Below the pieces are notes generated by a model that made no database searches, was not told the DNA's origin, and saw only the letters and a list, made by a program, of their open reading frames with translations. Of a stretch of DNA of 14,974 bases, positions 7,725-13,692 are shown one piece after another. A program made the translations under genes and the position numbers. Positions within the stretch are counted from its first letter, which is position 1. Every line of letters begins with the position of its first letter. Location of the stretch: contig CAMUQM010000031.1 of the NCBI GenBank assembly GCA_947095945.1, forward strand, positions 1-14,974. The letters run 5' to 3'. This DNA comes from an uncultured Prevotella sp. (GTDB taxonomy: Bacteria > Bacteroidota > Bacteroidia > Bacteroidales > Bacteroidaceae).

Positions 7725-7890
7725 GCATCTTATCTGTCTTTTTAGCTTGACATAGTCTGCTATGTCTTTGTTGTAAGGACAAATAAGGTTCATTCGAAAT
7801 ATGGAGTGGTAAACTAAAGCTATTATATAAAACGGCACACAGAGCAGTTTTAAGTTTGCAGTAAGAAACTTAGAGTTGCTCTGTTTTTTA
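7725..7890 (+). ncRNA. Candidate small RNA, element A
   Basis: A promoter-like box in front, an intrinsic terminator behind and internal pairing suggest a transcript of about 165 nt. The core consists of an enclosing stem TAGCTT (7743-7748) with AAGCTA (7817-7822), directly followed by the hairpin GACATAG/CTATGTC (7749-7766, 4-nt loop), and then the small hairpin TTGT-AAGG-ACAA (7771-7782). The same arrangement and partly the same sequence (TTGTAAGG, then CAAATAA) recur in element B at 8256-8416, where the stems have different bases but still pair. No protein-like frame is convincing; the minus-strand frame across it has odd composition. It may instead be a long 3' leader of pyk or a dispersed intergenic repeat. 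I do not recognise a known RNA family. Confidence 0.4.
7839..7889 (+). terminator. Strong intrinsic terminator
   Basis: ACAGAGCA (7839-7846) pairs with TGCTCTGT (7877-7884), and inside it TAAGTTT (7851-7857) pairs with AAACTTA (7866-7872). Six T follow directly (7884-7889). It would end either a read-through pyk transcript or a separate small RNA that starts near 7725. Confidence 0.75.
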
Positions 7891-8039
7891 TCTCTTAAAC
7901 CCAAATCTGTCTATTGTGGGCTAATGAACGATTAGGGTTAAAGTTCTAAACGTAAAGACAAGCCCTATTAATCCAAACTGCGGATGAATTCCTTTTTTGT
8001 CCGAATTTTTCACATGCTGATTTTTAAAAAACCACCAAA

Positions 8040-8141
8040 TGGCTCGCAAATAACGCTTAATTGGCTTGCAAAAGATGCCCTTTTGAGGTCTTACTAACGC
8101 CCTTTTGAACCCTTACTAAGCACCTTTTAAAATCCTACTTT
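8040..8141. repeat. Degenerate 22-bp-periodic repeats
   Basis: Three units of exactly 22 bp lie head to tail at 8076-8097, 8098-8119 and 8120-8141, sharing CCTTTTGA near the start and TTACTAA or TACTTT at the end. Just before them TGGCTCGCAAA (8040) and TGGCTTGCAAA (8062) are also 22 bp apart. An AT-rich hairpin TTAAAAG/CTTTTAA follows at 8176-8195. No gene is recognisable in 7891-8240. The exact spacing of two helical turns suggests a decayed tandem repeat or an array of binding sites; it lacks the conserved repeats and unique spacers of a CRISPR. Confidence 0.55.
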
Positions 8142-8214
8142 GCAACTACTTGATAACAAGAGAGTTACAAAGGCGTTAAAAGAACTCGCTTTTAAGCTAT
8201 TTTCCTACCTTTTC

Positions 8215-8249
8215 TTTGAAAATTTTGTCAATATATTTCTTTATCTTTG
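8215..8249 (+). promoter_or_regulatory. Probable promoter of structured RNA element B
   Basis: TATCTTTG at 8242-8249 is a full -7 match, and TTTG at 8215-8218 lies 23 nt upstream, within the range reported for Bacteroidota -33 elements. A start near 8256 would place the first pairing segment of element B at the 5' end of the transcript. Confidence 0.45.
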
Positions 8250-8255
8250 AGGGGT

Positions 8256-8416
8256 AAATTTCACACAGAGGGAACGGAGTTTACGGAGGTCTTGTTTGTC
8301 TTGATATAGACGATATGTCTTGTTGTAAGGGCAAATAACATGCTCGATAATAAGACAAAAGGGGGTTAGAGCTAATGAACAATATGAATGAATGTGGGTC
8401 TGTGTAGTTTTTTTTT
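8256..8416 (+). ncRNA. Candidate small RNA, element B
   Basis: The segment can fold as nested stems. ACACAGA (8263-8269) near the predicted 5' end pairs with TCTGTGT (8399-8405), two bases before a run of nine T (8408-8416). Further in, TTTGTCTT (8295-8302) pairs with AAGACAAA (8352-8359). This stem is followed at once by hairpin GATATA/TATGTC with one G-U pair (8303-8319) and by TTGT-AAGG-GCAA (8323-8334), again with one G-U pair. The order matches element A at 7725-7890. Read on the plus strand both changes keep pairing; on the minus strand they would break it, which supports plus-strand transcription. Length would be about 160 nt. Known RNA family: none recognised. Alternative: a mobile or dispersed repeat that folds by descent. 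Confidence 0.42.
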
Positions 8417-8448
8417 CTATAAAAATGACATTAATGATGATAAAAAAG

Positions 8449-8478
8449 AAAGGTGTCCAGAAATCTCTGAACACCTTT
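8449..8478 (-). terminator. Terminator of the tkt-rpiB operon, probably bidirectional
   Basis: On the minus strand GGTGTTCAGA pairs with TCTGGACACC (one G-U pair, 4-nt loop), flanked by AAA/TTT and followed by CTTTTTTA. It lies about 45 nt behind the rpiB stop. On the plus strand the same hairpin has one mismatch and is followed by TTTTTTATTTT, so it can also stop transcripts coming from element B. Confidence 0.8.
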
Positions 8479-8522
8479 TTTATTTTCCTTTGTTAGTATT
8501 ATTCAATCAGATAAAGCTGTGA

Positions 8523-8969
8523 TTAGCCTTGCTGAACAGGAATCTTTTTAACGCGACGCTCGTGTCTACCACCCTCAAAACTTGCTTTGAAGAATTCGTC
8601 GAGAATCTTTGCAGCAGTCTTATTATCAATAAATCTGCCAGGGAGGACAATAACGTTAGCATCATTATGCTGACGAGTCAGCTCTGCTACGTCCTTGTTC
8701 CATACCAAACCTGCGCGTACACCTTGGTGCTTGTTGAGTGAAATAGCCATACCTTCACCACTGCCACAGATAGCAATGCCGGGGTAAACTTCACCACTTT
8801 CAATGGCTTCAGCCAACGGGTGAGCATAATCAGGATAATCGCAGCTCAAATCACTATTGCAGCCAAAATCCTTATATGCATACTTGTGTTCTTCCAAATA
8901 CTGGATAACGAACTGCTTTAATGGATAGCCTGCGTGGTCGCAGGCAACTCCTACTGTCTTAATTTCCAT
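8523..8969 (-). CDS. rpiB: Ribose-5-phosphate isomerase B
   Basis: The 148-residue product interconverts ribose 5-phosphate and ribulose 5-phosphate in the non-oxidative pentose-phosphate pathway. RpiB/LacAB hallmarks are present: CDHAGYPLK with D11-H12 (substrate phosphate and sugar contacts), YPDYAHPLA at 45-53, the active-site cysteine C68 in ICGSGEGMAI (CGTG in E. coli, here Ser for Thr), RQHNDANV with H101, and the phosphate-binding C-terminal stretch GGRHERRV. Length matches the family. It lies 65 nt behind transketolase on the same strand, and the two enzymes act on the same metabolites. RpiB members may also isomerise allose 6-phosphate; the pairing with tkt favours ribose 5-phosphate. 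Confidence 0.96.
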   Translation of the reverse strand: MEIKTVGVACDHAGYPLKQFVIQYLEEHKYAYKDFGCNSDLSCDYPDYAHPLAEAIESGEVYPGIAICGSGEGMAISLNKHQGVRAGLVWNKDVAELTRQHNDANVIVLPGRFIDNKTAAKILDEFFKASFEGGRHERRVKKIPVQQG

Positions 8970-8990
8970 AAGCTGTTTAGGTTTTTATGA

Positions 8991-9020
8991 GCCCCTGCTT
9001 TCGGTGAGGAATTTAGGGGC
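8991..9020 (-). other. Intercistronic hairpin between tkt and rpiB
   Basis: GCCCCT and AGGGGC form a 6-bp GC-rich stem with an 18-nt loop in the 65-nt gap. No T-run follows, so it more likely affects RNA processing or stability than termination. Confidence 0.35.
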
Positions 9021-9034
9021 ATCAGGTTAAACGT

Positions 9035-11050
9035 TTATGCTAAAAATGCTTTTACTTGCTCGTAAACATTCTCAGGAGTGAAGCCCAACTTCTCATCTAA
9101 GACTGTGTAAGGTGCTGAGAATCCGAAGCTGTTAAGGCCGAATACCTTACCATTGGCACCAACCAATCCTTCGAGAGTTACTGGAAGGCCAGCTGTAAGA
9201 CCGAAGATCTTTGCATCTCTTGGTAGAATCTGCTCCTGATATTCTTTGCTCTGACGGTGGAAGAGACCCTCAGAAGGTGCGCTTACAACGCGAACCTTCA
9301 CTCCGTCCTTGCGCAACAACTCAGCTCCAGCAACGCAGGTAGAAACCTCAGAACCACTTGCAACGAGGATAACATCAAACTGCTCGTCAGAGCCTGTTAC
9401 GACGTATGCACCCTTGCGAGTCTGCTGATAGTCAGTTCCTTCTGGTAGACTCTTCACGTTCTGACGTGAGAAGATAAGTGCTGTTGGGGTGTCCATGTTT
9501 TCCATTGCCATCTGCCAGCAAACGGTTGTAGCATCACTATCAGCAGGACGGAACACACGAACAGAATCTTGTCCAGCGTGGTTTTGCAACTTCTCCATCA
9601 AGCGAATCTGTGCTTCCTGCTCTACTGGTTCATGGGTAGGACCATCCTCACCAACGCGGAATGCATCATGACTCCATACAAACTTAACTGGAGTACGCAT
9701 GAGGGCAGCCATACGGATAGCTGGTTTCATGTAGTCTGAAAATACGAAGAAGGTTCCCATTGCGGTAATAACACCACCATGTAGCATCATACCGATACAC
9801 ATACATGCCATTGCCAACTCGCTAACGCCTGCTTGGAAGAAGGCTCCGCTGAAGTCGTCACGTGTGAGTGCATGTGTCTTGTTGAGGAAACCATCTGTTT
9901 TATCAGAGTTGCTGAGGTCGGCTGATGATACAATCATGTTAGGAACCTGTTCAGCGATAACGCCGAGACAAGCTGCAGAAGCATTACGTGTAGGAATGTC
10001 GCGCTTCTGTACAAGCCCACTCCAATCAATCTCTGGAGCCTTGCCAGAGAACCACTCATGCATTTGTGCTGCCTTCTCTGGGTTCTCTTTCTCCCAAGCT
10101 GCTTCAGCTGCATGACGTTCTGCAACAATCTTTCTGAGTTCTGCTGCACGGTCATCGTAGAGCTTCTGTACCTCTGGGAAAATCTTGAATGGGTCCTCTG
10201 GGTCACCACCAAGATTCTTTACTGTATTTGTATAGGCATCACCACCAAGTGGTGCACCGTGTGTCTTAATGCTATGTTCGTAGCTACTACCGTCTGCCTG
10301 TAAAGCACCCTTACCCATGATGGTCTCACCAATGATAAGAGTTGGGTGGCGCTCTTCCTTGTTAGCAGCAACAAGTGCCTCACGGATAGCGTCTGGATCG
10401 TTACCATCAATCTTCAAAACGTTCCAACCCCATGCCTGATACTTCATTGCTGTATTCTCAGACATCACTACACCACACTCAGTTGAAAGCTGAATGTCAT
10501 TGGCATCGTAGAACATGATGAGGTTGTTAAGACCCAAATTTCCTGCTAAGCGTCCTACTTCTGCGCTGATACCTTCTTGGATACCACCGTCAGAGATGTA
10601 GGCGTAAATCTTATGCTGCATCATTGTGCTGCCAAGGCGTGCTTCAAGGAACTTCTCTGCTACGGCTGCACCAGCAGCATAGGCATGACCTTGCCCAAGT
10701 GGACCTGAAGAGTTTTCAATACCATGTGCGATGTCTCTTTCAGGATGTCCCGGAGTAATTGAGCCCCACTGACGGAATTGTTTAATATCATCAACTGTGA
10801 ACTTTCTCTGAAGAGTCAATGCTGAATAAAGCATTGGTGACATGTGACCAGGGTCAAGATAGAATCGGTCACGTCCTGCCCACTCAGGCTGTTCTGGGTC
10901 AAAGACGAGAAATTCAGAGAAAAGGATGTTTATAAAGTCCGCACCACCCATAGCTCCACCGGGATGACCTGATTTAGCTTTTTCAACCATTGAAACTGCG
11001 AGAATTCTAATGTTATCCGCTGCTCTGTTCATCAATTTCTTGTCATTCAT
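9035..11050 (-). CDS. tkt: Transketolase
   Basis: The thiamine-diphosphate enzyme moves two-carbon ketol units between pentose phosphates and glycolytic sugars. The 671 residues match the bacterial family. Seen in order: SGHPGGAMGGAD with H29; DPGHMSPMLYS; TPGHPE (H102) and GPLGQG; the cofactor/metal motif ISDGGIQEG ending near YDANDIQLS (the usual GDG is SDG here); THGAPLGG; catalytic E411 in QAGVSELAM; and HDAFRVGEDGPTHEPVEQ with H461, D469 and H473. The start ATG at 11050 follows a well-placed promoter with a leader of about 20 nt. rpiB follows in the same operon. In Bacteroides thetaiotaomicron a tkt-rpiB pair lies beside the arabinose genes and AraR (from memory), which makes the nearby AraR-like regulator here of interest. 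Confidence 0.97.
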   Translation of the reverse strand: MNDKKLMNRAADNIRILAVSMVEKAKSGHPGGAMGGADFINILFSEFLVFDPEQPEWAGRDRFYLDPGHMSPMLYSALTLQRKFTVDDIKQFRQWGSITPGHPERDIAHGIENSSGPLGQGHAYAAGAAVAEKFLEARLGSTMMQHKIYAYISDGGIQEGISAEVGRLAGNLGLNNLIMFYDANDIQLSTECGVVMSENTAMKYQAWGWNVLKIDGNDPDAIREALVAANKEERHPTLIIGETIMGKGALQADGSSYEHSIKTHGAPLGGDAYTNTVKNLGGDPEDPFKIFPEVQKLYDDRAAELRKIVAERHAAEAAWEKENPEKAAQMHEWFSGKAPEIDWSGLVQKRDIPTRNASAACLGVIAEQVPNMIVSSADLSNSDKTDGFLNKTHALTRDDFSGAFFQAGVSELAMACMCIGMMLHGGVITAMGTFFVFSDYMKPAIRMAALMRTPVKFVWSHDAFRVGEDGPTHEPVEQEAQIRLMEKLQNHAGQDSVRVFRPADSDATTVCWQMAMENMDTPTALIFSRQNVKSLPEGTDYQQTRKGAYVVTGSDEQFDVILVASGSEVSTCVAGAELLRKDGVKVRVVSAPSEGLFHRQSKEYQEQILPRDAKIFGLTAGLPVTLEGLVGANGKVFGLNSFGFSAPYTVLDEKLGFTPENVYEQVKAFLA

Positions 11051-11078
11051 AAATAGATAGGATTTTTAATTTATAATG

Positions 11079-11110
11079 CAAATATAAAGATAAATATGGA
11101 GACATCAAAA
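11079..11110 (-). promoter_or_regulatory. tkt-rpiB promoter, -33/-7 Bacteroidota type
   Basis: On the minus strand TTTTG (plus-strand 11106-11110) is followed after 19 nt by TATATTTG (plus-strand 11079-11086). Both boxes and the spacing fit the Bacteroidota housekeeping consensus. It is the best promoter match in the window. Confidence 0.75.
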
Positions 11111-11305
11111 TATTGAACTTACTATTTTAAGAAAATATTGAAAAATGCCCACAGTATAATATTTGCTTTGCTTTGTTTCGTTGGGGGAATGGGTGTTTTA
11201 GGTCTATTTTATTGAAGTTCTATCATTGTTTTGCTACAAATAGTTTTACTTGTGGATGGTGTCTTTTTCTTCTCTTTTTTGCCTCTTTTTATCCTCCTTT
11301 TATAA

Positions 11306-11370
11306 TGGTGTTAACGCCTCGCACCTATTGTGCGGAGGCTCCGCACGATTGGTGCTGGACGTTAGCACCA
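11306..11370. repeat. 65-nt near-perfect palindromic repeat
   Basis: Outer arms TGGTGTTAACG (11306-11316) and CGTTAGCACCA (11360-11370) pair over 11 bp with one G-U. After a 4-nt internal loop, GCACC (11321-11325) pairs with GGTGC (11351-11355), and GTGCGGAG (11330-11337) with CTCCGCAC (11339-11346) around a single base. The form is that of a REP- or MITE-like intergenic element. Arm sequence GTGCTAA links it to the hairpin at 4530-4574. The flanking stretch 11111-11305 is T-rich and shows nothing else recognisable. Confidence 0.6.
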
Positions 11371-11445
11371 GTCATCTTGTGGGGACGTAAGTATGCTATC
11401 AGCCACAAGAGAAACAGCAATTGATGGATAATTCTATAATAAGAA

Positions 11446-11493
11446 GGGTATATCAGAATGTTCGTCAATGACGTTTTTACATTCGATATACCC
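11446..11493 (-). terminator. Long three-tier hairpin behind the Nudix regulator gene
   Basis: GGGTATATC (11446-11454) pairs perfectly with GATATACCC (11485-11493). Inside are AATGT/ACATT and CGTCA-A-TGACG (11463-11473). It starts about 55 nt behind the regulator stop. The T-run is interrupted on the minus strand (TTCTTATTAT) and moderate on the plus strand (TTTTATATTTTAT), so it may work in either direction. Confidence 0.6.
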
Positions 11494-11547
11494 TTTTATA
11501 TTTTATCTTAGCTAAACACTTATATCGTTAACCTTACTATATAATGG

Positions 11548-12216
11548 TTATAGTGAGGCATCTGAATATACTTGTTTGTTGATGCGGTACAATGCAGCAC
11601 CACGTTTGCTTGTAATCTTATCAATGAACTTAGTCTTCTCAATGAAGTCGATTTGTTTGATACGCTTACGGAAGTTGCGCTTATCGATTTCAACACCCAT
11701 AATCGCTTCGTGGACATTCTGAAGCTGTGTGAGTGTGAAGAGCTCTGGAAGAAGATTGAAACCGAGTGGGTCTTTGTTGATAAGCTTACGGAGTTGGCTC
11801 AATGCCATCTTTACCATCTCAATATGGTCACCATATAGCTCTGGTAATTTATTGATGTCAACCCATTGTAAATCATTCTCTTCTAATAGCTTATGGTCAT
11901 AGTCAGAAACATTGATGAGCGCACAGTAGGCGATTGAAATAACACGATCACCCGGGTCACGGTCGGTTTCACCGAAGGCTCCCACCTGTCGCATATAAAT
12001 GTCATTAATACCTGTACATTGGAAGAGTACTCTGTTAGCAGCTTCTTTTAAGCTCTCATCTTCTCTAACGAATCCACCATAGAGAGATAATTTGCCGCTG
12101 TATGGTTCAACCTTACGTTTACCAACGAGTAGTTGTAACTTTTTGTTTTCAAATCCCAGTACGATGCAATCGACTGAAACAAATAATTTGGGTTCTCCTT
12201 TATAGTATTTATTCAT
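11548..12216 (-). CDS. Nudix-fold/winged-helix transcription regulator, AraR/NrtR-like
   Basis: The 222-residue protein joins an N-terminal Nudix domain (about 8-140) to a C-terminal winged helix (about 150-215) with the typical LLPELFTLTQLQNVHEAIMG and DKRNFRKRI stretches. The Nudix box at 48-70 keeps G48, E54, R62 and G69, but the three positions expected to be Glu (after R62, and the EE pair) are Val63, Gln66 and Cys67. The catalytic metal site is therefore lost and the domain should only bind a ligand, as in sugar-sensing members such as AraR of Bacteroides thetaiotaomicron. It lies 225 bp behind galK on the same strand and upstream of tkt. A sugar or sugar-phosphate effector and control of the galK/transporter or tkt genes are inferences from context. 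Automated annotation might call it a Nudix hydrolase, which the box argues against. Confidence 0.88.
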   Translation of the reverse strand: MNKYYKGEPKLFVSVDCIVLGFENKKLQLLVGKRKVEPYSGKLSLYGGFVREDESLKEAANRVLFQCTGINDIYMRQVGAFGETDRDPGDRVISIAYCALINVSDYDHKLLEENDLQWVDINKLPELYGDHIEMVKMALSQLRKLINKDPLGFNLLPELFTLTQLQNVHEAIMGVEIDKRNFRKRIKQIDFIEKTKFIDKITSKRGAALYRINKQVYSDASL

Positions 12217-12357
12217 GTTGTAGGTTTTGATTAGAGATGTAAAATTGTAATTGTTTCTTGGTTGCGTAGTAATAATTTTTTCTGTTATGTATAAGAGTTT
12301 AAGGGTTATTCTTGTGTTATATTACTTCTTGTATTTATACTTTTTATTTTTAGATGA

Positions 12358-12387
12358 GGGCTGAATTACTTATAAAGAATTCAGCCC
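12358..12387 (-). terminator. 10-bp perfect hairpin behind galK, no T-run
   Basis: GGGCTGAATT pairs with AATTCAGCCC around a 10-nt loop, 55 nt behind the galK stop. An A-rich stretch follows on the minus strand instead of T, so it is not a classical intrinsic terminator. It may be an RNA 3'-end stabiliser, a weak terminator or an operator-like palindrome before the regulator gene. Confidence 0.45.
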
Positions 12388-12441
12388 TTATGCTAATTAA
12401 GTATCAATGAAAGTGACACCTTGTTAGATGCCATTAGGTTT

Positions 12442-13602
12442 TTAGCAAACCTTGTGAGAACCTTCACTGATAACCACAGGATAAACCTCAGGAGCATGAC
12501 CATACTTCGCTGTGAATTTCTCAGTTACGTCAGCGATGAACTTGTCATACAATTCGTCCTTAACGAGGTTAATGGTACAACCACCGAAGCCACCACCCAT
12601 GATACGAGAACCAGTTACGCCATTCTCTTTTGCAACGTCGTTGAGGAAGTCAAGCTCTTCGCAGCTTACCTCATACTCCTTGCTAAGTCCGTGATGTGTT
12701 TCGTACATCTTCTGTCCAACAGTCTCATAGTCACCTGCAACGAGTGCATCACAAACAGCGAGGACACGCTCTTTCTCACCGAGAACGAAGTGTGCACGCT
12801 GGTAATCCTCAGCACTTACCTTGTCCTTAACAGCCTCTAACTCGTCCCAGTTAGCATCACGAAGTGTCTCATACTTCTTCTCTGGGAACTGTTCAGCAAT
12901 GGCAGCAACAACGTTTTCACAGCTTCTGCGGCGATCGTTGTATGGGCTACCAACGAGTTCGTGTTTAACCTTTGAGTTTACAAGAACGAGCTTATAACCC
13001 TGTGGGTTGAATGGGAAATACTCGAACTCACGGCTGCGGCAGTCAAGACGCATCAGCTTGCCTTCCTGACCGAATACGCTTGCAAACTGGTCCATGATAC
13101 CACAGTTCACACCGATATATTTGTGCTCTGTAGCCTGACCTGCGAGTGCAATGTCCCATTTTGAAATCTTATTATCAGCGAACAAGTCGTTCAATGCACA
13201 TCCGAAGCAGCTCTCCATAGCGGCAGATGAACTCATACCTGCACCGAGAGGCACATCACCAGCAAAAGCAATGTTGAAACCCTTTACGTCAACACCAAGC
13301 GCCTTAAACTCCTGTACCATACCATAAATGAAGCGTGCCCATGTTGTGCGTGGACCCTCTGGGTCGTCAACCTTGAACTCTACACGGTCCTTGAGGTCGA
13401 TAGAGTAGCACATTACAGTGTTCGTGCCGTTAGGACGAACCTCTGCCATGATGCCCTTGTCTACTGCACCCGGGAATACGAAACCACCGTTGTAGTCTGT
13501 GTGCTCGCCAATGAGGTTGATACGTCCGGGTGAGAAATAGATGTTTCCAGTTTTGCCATCGAAATGCTTAATAAAACGACTTCTTACGAATTCTATGTCC
13601 AT
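12442..13602 (-). CDS. galK: Galactokinase
   Basis: The GHMP-family kinase phosphorylates galactose at C1, the first committed step of the Leloir pathway in the cytoplasm. The 386-residue length is typical. Signatures seen are the galactokinase motif GRINLIGEHTDYNGGFVFPGA (R27, E33, H34, D36 contact substrate and position the base), the GHMP ATP loop PLGAGMSSSAAME at 118-130, the catalytic Asp D171 in NCGIMDQFASVFG, and the third GHMP motif SRIMGGGFGGCTINLV near the C-terminus. It lies 90 nt behind the sugar transporter gene on the same strand with a hairpin between, and before the Nudix-type regulator. galT and galE are not in the window. Confidence 0.97.
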   Translation of the reverse strand: MDIEFVRSRFIKHFDGKTGNIYFSPGRINLIGEHTDYNGGFVFPGAVDKGIMAEVRPNGTNTVMCYSIDLKDRVEFKVDDPEGPRTTWARFIYGMVQEFKALGVDVKGFNIAFAGDVPLGAGMSSSAAMESCFGCALNDLFADNKISKWDIALAGQATEHKYIGVNCGIMDQFASVFGQEGKLMRLDCRSREFEYFPFNPQGYKLVLVNSKVKHELVGSPYNDRRRSCENVVAAIAEQFPEKKYETLRDANWDELEAVKDKVSAEDYQRAHFVLGEKERVLAVCDALVAGDYETVGQKMYETHHGLSKEYEVSCEELDFLNDVAKENGVTGSRIMGGGFGGCTINLVKDELYDKFIADVTEKFTAKYGHAPEVYPVVISEGSHKVC

Positions 13603-13651
13603 GTTAGTAATGTTTTAAATGATTGTTAGGATATAATTGAATTATCTCGAT

Positions 13652-13680
13652 ATAATGGCAAGCGTAGTGCCTGCCATTAT
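13652..13680 (-). other. Intercistronic hairpin between transporter and galK
   Basis: ATAATGGCA and TGCCATTAT form a perfect 9-bp stem with an 11-nt loop in the 90-nt gap. No T-run follows on the minus strand. A role in differential mRNA stability or partial termination is possible. On the minus strand a TATCTTTA just upstream of it is one base short of a -7 box, so a weak internal galK promoter cannot be excluded. Confidence 0.4.
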
Positions 13681-13692
13681 AAAGATATCTGT

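Noticed and set aside
7653..7904. Minus-strand frame of 83 codons across RNA element A
   Set aside because: It lies over the hairpins and terminator, has no promoter or recognisable domain, and its only shared peptide (ICPYNK) with another frame comes from the shared RNA-like DNA motif.
8040..8141. CRISPR-like array
   Set aside because: Units are contiguous and degenerate, without unique spacers and without cas genes nearby.
8241..8474. Minus-strand frame of 77 codons across RNA element B
   Set aside because: It runs through the rpiB terminator, the T9 run and the stem arms; composition is not protein-like. The similarity to the previous frame is explained by the common TTGTAAGG...CAAATAA segment.
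11173..11424. Plus-strand frame of 83 codons
   Set aside because: It starts at TTG in T-rich DNA and reads through the 65-nt palindrome; no promoter, no domain.
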